DNA of 64,000 nt from Rhizobium tropici CIAT 899 (GTDB lineage: Bacteria > Pseudomonadota > Alphaproteobacteria > Rhizobiales > Rhizobiaceae). The translations under genes were made by a program, and so were the position numbers. Under the pieces are notes generated by a model. The model did not search any database, was not told the origin of the DNA, and was given only the letters and a program-made list of their open reading frames with translations. The stretch lies in assembly GCF_000330885.1 (NCBI RefSeq), contig NC_020062.1:1372374-1436373 (forward strand). Direction: 5' to 3'. This document shows positions 55,775-64,000 of the stretch, in pieces; within the stretch, counting starts at the first letter, position 1; every line of letters begins with the position of its first letter.

Positions 55775-55798
55775 AAGGCCGCTTTTGCGGCCTTTTTT
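55775..55798 (+). terminator. Rho-independent terminator after the GH94-type gene
   Basis: AAGGCCGC, loop TTTT, GCGGCCTT and a run of six T residues: a textbook intrinsic terminator 17 bases after the stop codon. It closes the mannoside/GH94 operon. Confidence 0.88.
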
Positions 55799-55868
55799 CT
55801 CGCGCAGACTACCGCCGGTGCGTGCGAAATGGCACAGGCTGATGATACCCGGCCGGTTTAGCGATCGG

Positions 55869-56723
55869 CTATCGAGCCGCCTCCACCACAACTGTTTTCA
55901 CATGGTCATAGCGCGCACGAAAGGTCGATTCGACCTGAATGGATCGCGGTGGAAGCCGCGAATACGCGGCAAAGCTGAGCTCGACGAACCTCTCGAGGGA
56001 AATAAGTCGATACTCGTCCGGCAGCTTGAAAAGGTAGGAGCCCTGGGTTCCAAAAGCCTCGGCAATTTCGGGATAGACCGGATAGCACGCTCCGTTCAGA
56101 AAATCGTCAACGGGCTTGATACCGCTGACAATGGGCTCGACCCCCAGCCGCTTCAAAAAGCTGCCGGCAATATCGTGGATGCAGCGGATCTTCGGGTGAT
56201 TCACCGAATACATGAAGGCTTCGCCTCTCGACCATTGTGCGAAGCAGGGCGCGATATCCAGACCATATTCGGCAAAATGCTTGAGGAGCCGCGCCCGCTC
56301 CCCTTCCCAGCGTGCAAAAAAGCCGCATCGTTCGAAAACGTCGCGCCGAAAGAGCTTCCGGGTCGTTTCTACACTTAACCCGACTTCGTACGCCGCCAGG
56401 ACGATCATGGAATGATAAAAGCCCATCGGGCCTTGGACCGGGCCGGGCGAGAAGGCATAGCAGATATCTGGATGATAGGCATCGAAGCCGATCGAGGGGA
56501 TGAAATCGAGATTCTGGGCGATACTGAAATCGAAATCCATACTGTAAAAGCGGGGGTGGAGAAGCACCCTGAAATAACGAGGTAATTCCTGCTTGTATTT
56601 CTCGATATTCTTCGTGAATGCCCATATGTCGATTGCATCGATATGGAAACGAGAGGAAAGAAGCTTCAGGGAGTTCGCAAGTTCGTAGGTTTGGCAATTC
56701 GACAGTACGAGCCAAGTCTCCAT
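55869..56723 (-). CDS. WcbI-like polysaccharide biosynthesis protein
   Basis: 284 residues. The N-terminal LVLSNCQTYELANSL (NCQ at 9-11) and a later MYSVNHPKIRCIHDIA segment are the pattern of the WcbI family, cysteine-containing proteins linked to capsule or exopolysaccharide modification (a putative acetyltransferase). No signal peptide or membrane segment is seen. It is a lone leftward gene at the edge of a polysaccharide-linked stretch. Its activity here is not known. Confidence 0.68.
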   Translation of the reverse strand: METWLVLSNCQTYELANSLKLLSSRFHIDAIDIWAFTKNIEKYKQELPRYFRVLLHPRFYSMDFDFSIAQNLDFIPSIGFDAYHPDICYAFSPGPVQGPMGFYHSMIVLAAYEVGLSVETTRKLFRRDVFERCGFFARWEGERARLLKHFAEYGLDIAPCFAQWSRGEAFMYSVNHPKIRCIHDIAGSFLKRLGVEPIVSGIKPVDDFLNGACYPVYPEIAEAFGTQGSYLFKLPDEYRLISLERFVELSFAAYSRLPPRSIQVESTFRARYDHVKTVVVEAAR

Positions 56724-57022
56724 CAGGTAATCACCTCAACACGCCGCACACAACCTCAGCTATCAGATTGAAATTCCGACTATTTATGTCGATGGAAGCT
56801 TCTCCGCGAGATCGAATATGGCAAGTAAGCCATTGTTTTATTGATGGGTTGGGCTTGTCTATATCGATGACGTCAGGGCTGCGCGAATTGCGGCGAGAAT
56901 GGCGGTCGTCGGGCGCCAGCATAGGCATCCGGCGAATCGACCTCAGCGCTTTCGCTTTGGCTACCTATCGCCGCGTCTTTATCGACCGTCTGGTTAACCG
57001 AATCGGCTAGGCTCACCCGGAT
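56724..57022. other. Gene-free stretch
   Basis: About 300 bases between divergent genes. Short frames exist but none matches a family. It presumably contains the promoters of the WcbI-like and DUF2161 genes; no clear motif was seen. Confidence 0.45.
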
Positions 57023-57700
57023 GTGCAAAGCCCGGAGGCGGATTTGGAAACGGCGCTCTATCTCCCCATCAAGTCATTCCTCGAAACCGCCGGCTATGCG
57101 GTGAAAGGCGAGATCGGCGGCTGCGACCTCGTCGGCCTGACTGGTGGCGAGCCTCCGGTCGTTGTCATCTGCGAACTGAAGATGACCTTCAACCTCGAAC
57201 TCATCCTGCAGGCGGTGGATCGCGCCGCTGCCAGCGACGAGGTCTGGATCGCCGCGCGCGTCTCGGCAAAGGGCAAGGGGCGCGAAGGCGATCGTCGGTT
57301 CCGCGATTTATGCCGAAGGCTCGGCTTCGGCATGCTCACCGTCTCGGACAACGACCAAGTCGATATCATCCTCAGTCCCGTCGCGCCGATGCCCCGCAAG
57401 AATGCACGGCGCAGGTCGCGCCTTGTCGACGAACATCGTCGGCGCAAGGGCGACCCCGCTCTTGGCGGCAGTACCCGCAAGCCGATCATGACCGCCTATC
57501 GCCAGCAGGCCCTTGCCTGCGCCGCCGCTATTGAAAACGGCGTGCAGCGCCCGAAGGATATGCGTGAAGCGGCACCGAAGGCCCCACAAATTCTGAGAGA
57601 TAATGTCTATGGCTGGTTCGAGCGCATCGACCGCGGCATCTACGCACTGACGGAGCTTGGAACGGAAGCCCTTAAGCGTTGGCCGGCAGCGCAGCTTTAA
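57023..57700 (+). CDS. DUF2161 (PD-(D/E)XK nuclease-fold) protein
   Basis: 225 residues from GTG 57023. The nuclease-like core is visible: KSFLETAGYAVKGEIGGCDLVGL with Asp35, then VVVICELKM with Glu51 and Lys53 (the D...ExK set), and a following glutamine in LILQAVDRAA. The C-terminal third (MTAYRQQALACAAAI..., DNVYGWFERIDRGIYALTELG) looks like a winged helix. This resembles DUF2161 proteins common in Rhizobiales. A role in DNA or nucleotide processing is possible but unproven. Confidence 0.72.
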   Translation: MQSPEADLETALYLPIKSFLETAGYAVKGEIGGCDLVGLTGGEPPVVVICELKMTFNLELILQAVDRAAASDEVWIAARVSAKGKGREGDRRFRDLCRRLGFGMLTVSDNDQVDIILSPVAPMPRKNARRRSRLVDEHRRRKGDPALGGSTRKPIMTAYRQQALACAAAIENGVQRPKDMREAAPKAPQILRDNVYGWFERIDRGIYALTELGTEALKRWPAAQL

Positions 57701-57962
57701 ATATGGAAAAATTCCGGCCGACAAACATTAAATTCATGTAATATCTTAAAATTTTGCAATAAAAACATGATCAATATTTAATTTGTAAAAGTTTACCAGC
57801 AGATCATATTAACCCCAAGCGCCAATTCAAAACTATACTTTGCTTCCCGCAGTAAAAACGGGAAACAAAGTCGCTCGCAAAATTGACGCGGAACCAATCA
57901 CAGCTCGTCTCCGATATGGACGGGCCGTCAAACCGCCAACGATCTCGCAAGGGACTTTTGCC
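57701..57962. promoter_or_regulatory. AT-rich leader of the HtrA gene with a stem-loop
   Basis: An AT-rich 140-base stretch (57710-57830) gives way to a stem-loop: CTTTGCTTCCCG (57838-57849) pairs with CGGGAAACAAAG (57859-57870) with one mismatch around a nine-base loop. It lies about 90 bases before the HtrA start, so it may be in the 5' leader or act as an upstream terminator. Confidence 0.4.
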
Positions 57963-59465
57963 ATGCCTTCTCTTCTCCACAAACATCGCACAGCCGCCAT
58001 TGTCAGTGCCGCTATCATTGTCGGCGCCGGCGCATTACCTTTTGCCTTCAGCACATCCGCAACCGTCGCTTCGGCCGCCGAACCGGCCGGCATCATCGCA
58101 CCCGGCGGCTCCTTCGCTCCGATCGTCGATGCCGACAAGCCGGCCGTCGTCACCGTCACCACCACCATGAAGGCAACCGATACCAGCGCCGACGGCAGCA
58201 ACTCGCCGATGGACGAGCAGTTCCGGCAATTCTTCGAAAACCAGGGTATCCCCTTCCCGAAGCAGATGCCGCATCAGCAGCAGAGCCAGCGCGCCATGGC
58301 GCTCGGTTCCGGCTTCATCATCAGCCCGGATGGAGTCATTGTCACCAACAACCACGTCATTCAAAACGCCGTCGACATCAAGGTGACGCTTGATGATGGC
58401 ACGGAGCTGCCGGCCAAATTGCTGGGCGCAGATGCCAAATCCGACCTTGCCGTTCTGAAGATCAACGCGCCGAAGCCGCTCGCCACCATCGCCTGGGGTG
58501 ACTCCGACAAGCTGAAGCTTGGCGACCAGATTCTCGCCATAGGCAATCCCTTCGGCATCGGCACGACCGTCACAGCCGGCATCGTCTCGGCCCGCGGCCG
58601 CGACCTGCACAGCGGACCCTATGACGATTTCATCCAGATCGATGCTCCCATCAACCACGGCAATTCCGGTGGACCGCTGGTCGACCGCGAAGGCAATGTC
58701 GTCGGCATCAACACCGCCATCTACTCGCCGAACGGCGGCAGCGTCGGTGTCGGCTTTGCCATTCCCTCTGCCGAGGCTAAGGCGATCGTCGCGAAGCTGG
58801 AGAAGAACGGCTCGATCGATCACGGTTATCTCGGCGTCGCCATCCAGCCGGTGACCTCGGATATCGCCAATGCCATGGGCCTCTCGCAGACCCAGGGTGC
58901 GCTCGTTGCCAGCGTCAATGATGACACGCCAGCCGCACGCGCCGGCATCAAGAGCGGCGACATCGTCACCGCCGTCGGCAACGAGAGCGTGAAGACGCCG
59001 AAGGATTTGTCGCGGCTGGTCGCCGATCTCTCTCCCGGCGACAAGCGTTCCATCACCCTGTGGCGCGACGGCAAGAGCATGGACGTCAATGTCACCATCG
59101 GCGGCAATGACGACAGCAAGCAGGCCGCCAACGACGCTGGTGACGGCAAGGTCCAGCCCTCCAACCAACCGAGCATCGGTGTCGGCCTTGCCAACCTCAC
59201 ACCGGATGTGCGTGAGCAGTTGAACCTGCCGCATGGCGTCGAGGGCGCCGTCGTTGCCAGCGTCAATCCGGAGAAGCCCGCCGCCGCGGCCGGCATCCAG
59301 ACCGGCGACATCATCGTCTCGGTCAACGATCAGCCGGTGCGCAACGCCCATGAGGTGCAGACGGCCGTCGCCAAAGCCGGTAAGGATGGCCGCAAGTCCG
59401 TCCTGCTCCTGATCGAGCGCGACGGCAACAAGACCTTCGTCGCCGTGCCGTTCTCGGCCGCTTAA
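57963..59465 (+). CDS. degP: Periplasmic serine protease/chaperone (HtrA/DegP family)
   Basis: 500 residues. An N-terminal membrane/signal segment (HRTAAIVSAAIIVGAGALPF) precedes the trypsin-like domain with triad His131 (TNNHVIQ), Asp161 (KSDLAVL) and Ser235 (HGNSGGPL). Two PDZ domains follow (from about 300, YLGVAIQPVTSDIA; and about 410, IGVGLANLTPDV), each with the GI..GDI carboxylate-loop pattern. ATG 57963 follows AAGGGA; an upstream in-frame ATG at 57840 would add 41 residues without a signal sequence at the front. It degrades or refolds damaged envelope proteins. The second PDZ domain supports DegP/DegQ and not DegS. Confidence 0.92.
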   Translation: MPSLLHKHRTAAIVSAAIIVGAGALPFAFSTSATVASAAEPAGIIAPGGSFAPIVDADKPAVVTVTTTMKATDTSADGSNSPMDEQFRQFFENQGIPFPKQMPHQQQSQRAMALGSGFIISPDGVIVTNNHVIQNAVDIKVTLDDGTELPAKLLGADAKSDLAVLKINAPKPLATIAWGDSDKLKLGDQILAIGNPFGIGTTVTAGIVSARGRDLHSGPYDDFIQIDAPINHGNSGGPLVDREGNVVGINTAIYSPNGGSVGVGFAIPSAEAKAIVAKLEKNGSIDHGYLGVAIQPVTSDIANAMGLSQTQGALVASVNDDTPAARAGIKSGDIVTAVGNESVKTPKDLSRLVADLSPGDKRSITLWRDGKSMDVNVTIGGNDDSKQAANDAGDGKVQPSNQPSIGVGLANLTPDVREQLNLPHGVEGAVVASVNPEKPAAAAGIQTGDIIVSVNDQPVRNAHEVQTAVAKAGKDGRKSVLLLIERDGNKTFVAVPFSAA

Positions 59466-59486
59466 AAAATCTGAGGCATTGAATGA

Positions 59487-59517
59487 TCGGCCCGCTTCCA
59501 GCAACGGAGCGGGCCGA
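59487..59517 (+). terminator. Stem-loop terminator after the HtrA gene
   Basis: TCGGCCCGCT(TCC) pairs with (GGA)GCGGGCCGA around a short loop, about 20 bases after the stop codon, followed by the weak T-rich tail AATTTGTCTT. It is a likely transcription end. Confidence 0.65.
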
Positions 59518-59743
59518 ATTTGTCTTGTTTCGCCGTCTCCACGTGGCCTATGTCCTGAACACCGCCCTTCCACAGCGGAAACTTTCCGTTTTTGACACCT
59601 GACTCTTTTTGTCCAAACTCTGCCTTTGTGATGGTACAAATAGCGCCGGAGCCGATTGAAACGATCGGGCGGGAAGTTTAAACCGCTCCGGCGATATCAG
59701 CGGCTAGGCCTTAAAACAGGAATAAGCGGCGGCAGGAGTTGGA

Positions 59744-60373
59744 GTGACTGATCCCTACGATATTCTCGGCGTTGCGCGCGATGCGGGCGAGGAGCAGATC
59801 AAGGCAGCTTATCGCAAGCGCGCGAAGGCAGCCCATCCGGATTCCGGCGGCGATACCGAGGCTTTCGCGCGGTTGCAAAAGGCCTACGAGCTTCTTCTCG
59901 ACCCCGTACGCCGCAAGGTGTTCGACGATACCGGCTATGATGTCGAACTGACCGATGCCGTCGACCTGCAGGCGCTGGTCGCGATCGAAAAGCTCATTAC
60001 CGAGGTCGTGCTGGACGAACGGGAACCGGGTACCTTCGATCCGGTCGCCAAGATGCGCGCGAGCCTTCTGGAAGAAATTCGCAAGGCGAATTTCAGCAAG
60101 AGCGAGCTCGAGCGACACTCCAATCGCATCGGCCTTCATTTAGAGCGGCTAGGCAAGCGTCCGGGCAAAGACGTGGTCGGCCACATGCTGCGCGCCCGCA
60201 TCAAAGCGATCGCCACCGCCATCAGCGAAACGGAAGCAAAGATCGGCGCCAGCGAACGCGCCTGCGACATGCTCGAAGGCTATCTTTACGAGATGAACGA
60301 GCCTCAGGAAGAAGCGGAAACAGCTGCCGAGATCGAATGGGACGAGCCAAGGATCCGCTCCGCCGCGCAGTAG
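59744..60373 (+). CDS. J-domain (DnaJ-like) co-chaperone
   Basis: 209 residues from GTG 59744 behind GGCAGGAG. An N-terminal J domain (residues 1-65) shows YDILGVARDAGEEQIKAAYR and the essential HPD in KAAHPDSGGDTEAF near 31-33. No G/F-rich, zinc-finger or substrate domain follows; the rest is helical and charged (EIRKANFSKSELERHSNRI; IKAIATAISETEAKIG) and was not recognised. It probably recruits DnaK to a specific partner. A single-gene unit after the protease. Confidence 0.87.
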   Translation: MTDPYDILGVARDAGEEQIKAAYRKRAKAAHPDSGGDTEAFARLQKAYELLLDPVRRKVFDDTGYDVELTDAVDLQALVAIEKLITEVVLDEREPGTFDPVAKMRASLLEEIRKANFSKSELERHSNRIGLHLERLGKRPGKDVVGHMLRARIKAIATAISETEAKIGASERACDMLEGYLYEMNEPQEEAETAAEIEWDEPRIRSAAQ

Positions 60374-60440
60374 AAGCGTACTTTTTCACTGCTCTGAAGA
60401 GGCAAATTTCGCGTTTGCCTTGATCGCCACATCACTTTCA

Positions 60441-60463
60441 GCAACGCAATGTTGCAATGCAAC
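60441..60463. promoter_or_regulatory. GCAAC/GTTGC overlapping inverted repeats upstream of the flippase gene
   Basis: GCAAC, five bases, GTTGC, three bases, GCAAC: three half-sites in 23 bases forming two overlapping palindromes, about 140 bases before the flippase start. It could bind a regulator of surface polysaccharide genes; which one is unknown. Confidence 0.4.
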
Positions 60464-60600
60464 AATTTTCCCTGGACAAATCGGGGGGCTGGCCTAGATC
60501 ATGCATCCAGCACGCCGTCCTATTTCATCGAGCGACGGCGAAGCAGCAATGGCGGGCGCCGTGTTTCCGGCATTCGCCGAAGGTCTAAAAACGGCGAGGT

Positions 60601-62097
60601 ATGCGTTTGCTGGCTTCCGAAGCGGATGAAGTCGTCTTTGAACATCTGAGCGAGAACCGATCGCGGGCCGCATTGAGAGGCGCCTTCTGGTCGGCGCTGG
60701 ACACGTTGATCCCAACGGCGCTCAACAGCCTGGTCTTCGTCGTCACCTCGCGTTTTCTTCTGCCCCAGGATTTCGGCCTGGTCGCACTCGCCTTCGCCAT
60801 CGTCAGTTTCGCTTCCGGTTTCGGCCCGACGGCCTTCGGCGAGGCGTTGATCCAGCAGAAATCCATTCGGCGCAGCCACCTCGATACTGTCTTCTGGCTA
60901 TCCTTCGCCTCCGCGGCGATCCTCTATGCCGCGCTGTTTCTGCTTTCCCCGTTTCTCGCCCATTGGGTCGGACATGACGACATCGTCAAGCTGCTGCTGA
61001 TCATCGGCCTGAAAATCTTCTTCGACATGATGATCATCGTGCCAAACGCCCTGATCGGCCGCACGATGTCCTTCCATCTCGCAGCTGCCCGCACGGCGAT
61101 CGCCACCACCGTTTCGGCGACCATCTGTCTTGCTCTGATCTTCGCCGGTTTCGGGCTATGGGCGCTTGCAATTGCCCAGATCGCCGCTCCCGCTGCTGCC
61201 TGCGTTGCTGCATTCTGGGGCGCAAGATGGCTGCCGGGCTTCCGGATAAAGCTCTCGAGCCTGCGCGAATTGCTGCATTACGGCATCTTCGCCTCGGGCA
61301 ACCGCTTCCTCCAGACCATGAATCTAGACCAGCTGATCATCGGCACGCTCGTAAGCCCGGCCGCTCTAGGCATCTATAATTTTGCCCGGCGGCTCTACGA
61401 GATGCTCAACAATGTCGTTGCGGGCGGACTGAATTCGGTCAGCCACGTGCTGCTCTCGTCGCTGCAGCACGATAAGGACAAGGTGCGCGAAGCCTTCCTC
61501 ATGGCGACCTTCGGCTGCTCGCTGGTGTCTTTCCCGGCCTTCATGGGGCTTGCGGCGGTCGCCGACGATGCCATTCCGCTGATCTTCGGACCGCACTGGG
61601 CCGCCGCCATCTGGCCGGTTCGCTTCTTCTGCGTCATCGGCCTGATGGCCGGTATCGGCATCATCCAGGCCTCCTTGATCACCAGCCAGGGCAGATCCGA
61701 CTGGTGGTTCTACTATCAGCTGGTGCGCAATGTCGTCTCGATCCTCACGGTGCTCATTCTTCACCAATATGGGGTGACAACCGTCGTCTTCGGTCTCATG
61801 CTCGGAGTGGTGATGCTCTGGCCGGTGACGCTGTGGATGGTGTCGCGATTGATCGGCCTCAGCATCGCGGAATATTTCGGTCAGTTCCTGAGGCCCATCG
61901 CGGCTTATCTCGGCATGCTTGTCGCCATCTTGGCAATCTCGTCGGCCTTGATCAACCAGCCCCTGGCAGAACGCCTTATCTGTGAAGTCCTGGTCGGTGG
62001 CCTCGCCTACTCGGCCCTCATCCTTCTCCTATGCAGAGAAAGGGTCCTCTTCCTCGTGCGAACGACGCTGCAAGGCCGTCGCGCGAAGGCACAGTAG
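60601..62097 (+). CDS. Polysaccharide flippase (Wzx-like, MVF/MATE superfamily)
   Basis: 498 residues with about 12-14 membrane segments. The N-terminal RAALRGAFWSALDTLIPTALNSLVFVVTSRF and LLPQDFGLVALAFAIVSF, and the central SRALGIYNFARRLYEMLNN-type loop (PAALGIYNFARRLYEMLNN near 258), match the lipopolysaccharide flippase family. The ATG follows GAGG. It would move lipid-linked sugar units across the inner membrane for exopolysaccharide or O-antigen assembly. A glycosyltransferase and an acyltransferase gene follow it. Confidence 0.88.
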   Translation: MRLLASEADEVVFEHLSENRSRAALRGAFWSALDTLIPTALNSLVFVVTSRFLLPQDFGLVALAFAIVSFASGFGPTAFGEALIQQKSIRRSHLDTVFWLSFASAAILYAALFLLSPFLAHWVGHDDIVKLLLIIGLKIFFDMMIIVPNALIGRTMSFHLAAARTAIATTVSATICLALIFAGFGLWALAIAQIAAPAAACVAAFWGARWLPGFRIKLSSLRELLHYGIFASGNRFLQTMNLDQLIIGTLVSPAALGIYNFARRLYEMLNNVVAGGLNSVSHVLLSSLQHDKDKVREAFLMATFGCSLVSFPAFMGLAAVADDAIPLIFGPHWAAAIWPVRFFCVIGLMAGIGIIQASLITSQGRSDWWFYYQLVRNVVSILTVLILHQYGVTTVVFGLMLGVVMLWPVTLWMVSRLIGLSIAEYFGQFLRPIAAYLGMLVAILAISSALINQPLAERLICEVLVGGLAYSALILLLCRERVLFLVRTTLQGRRAKAQ

Positions 62098-62169
62098 CAG
62101 TCGTCGCGAACAAGGACGGAAAAGGCTCATTCCATCTCGCGATAGAATACCAAGTCGGAAAGGCGCCTC

Positions 62170-62985
62170 ATGACACTGGTTACGTTCATCATTCCCGTTC
62201 GCCATCAGGCCAATTCCAATGATTGGCCGGCGCTGAAACGGCGGCTGTCGCAAACGATCGCATCGATCGCCGGGCAGTCCAACAAAAACTGGCGCGGCGT
62301 AGTCGTCGCCAATGAAGGCGCCGATCTTCCGGATCTGCCGCCGAATTTTACGGCGGAGCGCGTGACCTTCCCGCCAAACCAGCTGCATGACATCAATGGC
62401 GCCGATCGCGAGAAGGTCTATGATGCGTTCCGGCTGGACAAGGGCCGCCGCGTGTTGAGCGGCATGCTATCGGCGCGGGATACCCGTTTCTTCATGATCG
62501 TCGACGACGATGATTTCGTCAGCGCCAACATCGTGGATTTCGCCGCCGGAAATACCGATGCCAACGGCTGGAAAATCAACCGGGGCTATCTTTGGAACGA
62601 AGGCGGCAGGCTGCTTATGCATCACAACGACTTCGCCAATTATTGCGGTACGTCGCTGATCATTCGCTCCGATCTCTATCGCTTGCCGGCGACCTTCGAG
62701 GATGCCGAGGTCGATTACATCAAATCCATGCTCGGCAGCCACGTGCGCATCGGCAAGCTGCTGGCCGACGCCGGCTCTCCGCTCGGCTCGCTGCCCTTCC
62801 GCGGCGCGATCTATCGGGTCGGCCATGCCGGCGCCCACAGCAAATCCTCCAATCTCATCAGGACCCATTTCCTCAACCGGTCGGTGCTGACAAGTCCGCG
62901 CCAGTTCCTGGGCAACCTTTCGCGGGTGCGCCCGCTCGATCGAAATTTGAGAAACGAATTTTTCGGCGCGCGGGCCGCCGGATAG
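62170..62985 (+). CDS. Family GT-A-like glycosyltransferase
   Basis: 271 residues, cytoplasmic. The opening TLVTFIIPVRHQANSNDWPALKRRL followed by a nucleotide-sugar-binding region and the acidic metal motif FFMIVDDDDFVSANIVDF near 105 are of GT-A enzymes; the order differs from common family 2 proteins, so the family is not certain. It is 72 bases after the flippase gene and before the acyltransferase, consistent with a small surface-polysaccharide unit. The sugar is unknown. Confidence 0.72.
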   Translation: MTLVTFIIPVRHQANSNDWPALKRRLSQTIASIAGQSNKNWRGVVVANEGADLPDLPPNFTAERVTFPPNQLHDINGADREKVYDAFRLDKGRRVLSGMLSARDTRFFMIVDDDDFVSANIVDFAAGNTDANGWKINRGYLWNEGGRLLMHHNDFANYCGTSLIIRSDLYRLPATFEDAEVDYIKSMLGSHVRIGKLLADAGSPLGSLPFRGAIYRVGHAGAHSKSSNLIRTHFLNRSVLTSPRQFLGNLSRVRPLDRNLRNEFFGARAAG

Positions 62986-63023
62986 CTTAAGGCATAACCT
63001 TTTCCCCCATGAGGTTTCGATCA

Positions 63024-64000
63024 ATGCCGGCTGATGCAACGAGACACAGATATGCTGCCCTGGATGCGATGCGCGGTCTGGCGGCATTCGCCGTTGTCGT
63101 CTATCACCTCGACAGGCCCTATGCGCCTTCGGCCTATATCGCGGTCGATTTCTTCTTCGTGCTCAGCGGCTTCGTGATTGCCAGGGCCTATGGTGAAAAA
63201 CTCGCGAGCGGCATGACCGTGCTGGCCTTCATGAAGGCTCGCTACGCGCGTCTCTATCCGCTCTTTCTCATCGGCAGCGTCTACGGCCTTGTGCAATTGC
63301 TGCTGCACTGGCAGGCATCCGGTGTCGGACGGGCCGATCTTGCCGCGAGCATCCTTACGACCATATTCATGCTGCCTTCGCCGAGTTTTCTGACGCGGTC
63401 GGCGGGCGATATCTTGGCGCTTTATCCGCTGAATGGCCCCGCCTGGTCGCTGTTTTGGGAGCTGCTGGCCAATCTCATATTCGCGCTCGTGCTGTTCAGA
63501 TTGAAGACGCGGAGCCTGATCCTCATAGCCACTGCATCTCTGGCGCTGCTGATCGGCTCCGTCTTCCTGCACAAATCGCTCGATCTGGGCTGGGAATGGC
63601 TCTCGGTGGACGGCGGCTTTGCCCGCGTCTTCTTTTCCTTCACGCTCGGAATGATCATCTACCGGCTTCGAAACAGCACCGCGATTGGCTGGACCATGAA
63701 CAGCTATGCCGCCCTGCTGCCCATTGCGGTGATCTTAATCTTGCTGTTTCTCCCCACATATTCGCTGAAATATGCGCTTGTTTTCTGCATCCTGATCTCG
63801 CCGCTCATCGTCCTTGCCGGCACGATGCTGGAACTGCCAGAGAGGCTGCAACGGCTCGGCATCTTTCTCGGCTATCTCTCCTATCCCATCTATATGTGCC
63901 ATCGCGGCTTCACTGAGATTTACGGGCATCTGATGCGCGATACCCACTTACCGCAGGCCGTCTACATCGCGATCTATCTCGTCGCGATTTCCATCATCGC
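63024..64000 (+). CDS. Acyltransferase 3 family protein (ExoZ-like), partial
   Basis: About 325 residues before the right edge cuts the gene. The family's opening LDAMRGLAAFAVVVYHLD and then YIAVDFFFVLSGFVIARAYG, followed by AFMKARYARLYPLFLIG, are hallmark motifs of membrane O-acyltransferases such as ExoZ and OafA; catalytic His (YHL) is intact. At least eight membrane segments are visible, and a YLSYPIYMCHRGF motif lies near the end. ATG 63024 has GAGG nine bases upstream; ATG 63009 is less likely. It probably adds acetyl groups to exported polysaccharide. Confidence 0.88.
   Translation, partial: MPADATRHRYAALDAMRGLAAFAVVVYHLDRPYAPSAYIAVDFFFVLSGFVIARAYGEKLASGMTVLAFMKARYARLYPLFLIGSVYGLVQLLLHWQASGVGRADLAASILTTIFMLPSPSFLTRSAGDILALYPLNGPAWSLFWELLANLIFALVLFRLKTRSLILIATASLALLIGSVFLHKSLDLGWEWLSVDGGFARVFFSFTLGMIIYRLRNSTAIGWTMNSYAALLPIAVILILLFLPTYSLKYALVFCILISPLIVLAGTMLELPERLQRLGIFLGYLSYPIYMCHRGFTEIYGHLMRDTHLPQAVYIAIYLVAISII

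Noticed and set aside
58035..59639. Leftward 534-residue open frame
   Set aside because: It is antisense to the HtrA gene and rich in low-complexity Asp/Gly/Val translation, a typical shadow of a conserved gene.

Overview
The window looks like accessory DNA from a Rhizobium-type alphaproteobacterium (Rhizobiaceae). It is GC-rich, packed with solute ABC transporters, each with its own GntR, IclR or SorC regulator, and it carries a 105-bp two-hairpin intergenic repeat of the rhizobial mosaic (RIME-like) kind. These points are inference from gene content; no rRNA, tRNA, CRISPR array or replication origin was found.

Layout. (1) 1-6946: a ribose-type sugar ABC transporter (leftward) facing a split transketolase, an FGGY sugar kinase and a SorC-family regulator (rightward), with three matching 14-bp palindromes at the operon boundaries. 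(2) 6947-13909: an NmrA-like reductase, a YceI protein beside a cytochrome b561-YceI fusion, two small secreted proteins, and a graveyard holding an ABC ATPase scrap and IS6 and ISL3 remnants. (3) 13910-18172: a polar amino-acid ABC transporter with an IclR regulator, flanked on both sides by ISL3 transposase fragments. (4) 18424-30652: a large divergent amino-compound locus. Leftward it encodes an arginase/agmatinase-family ureohydrolase, a periplasmic binding protein, a class III aminotransferase, gamma-glutamyltransferase, an aldehyde dehydrogenase, a hydroxylysine-kinase-like phosphotransferase and a phospho-lyase-like class III PLP enzyme. Rightward it encodes a GntR regulator, two permeases and an ATPase. 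(5) 30951-38899: a sulfone/sulfonate sulfur-scavenging locus (SfnG-like and SfnB-like flavoproteins plus a Liv-type transporter) with a broken FMN reductase gene at its head. (6) 38981-44913: a probable kynurenine/formylkynurenine uptake and breakdown locus (GntR, a TrpX-type transporter, kynurenine formamidase-like hydrolase, kynureninase). (7) 44994-47654: a VOC protein and a PAS-GGDEF-EAL protein. (8) 47841-55798: mannonate dehydratase, a GntR regulator, beta-mannosidase and a large GH94-type enzyme. (9) 55869-64000: a WcbI-like protein, a DUF2161 nuclease-fold protein, an HtrA/DegP protease, a J-domain protein, and a polysaccharide group (flippase, glycosyltransferase, acyltransferase cut by the right edge).

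How the parts work together. Most blocks follow one plan: a regulator between divergent operons, a transporter, and the enzymes that bring the imported compound into central metabolism. The most interesting are the kinase/phospho-lyase/aldehyde dehydrogenase route in block 4, which mirrors animal hydroxylysine breakdown, and the self-contained kynurenine locus in block 6, which has no tryptophan dioxygenase. Substrates are inferred from protein families and gene context, not shown.
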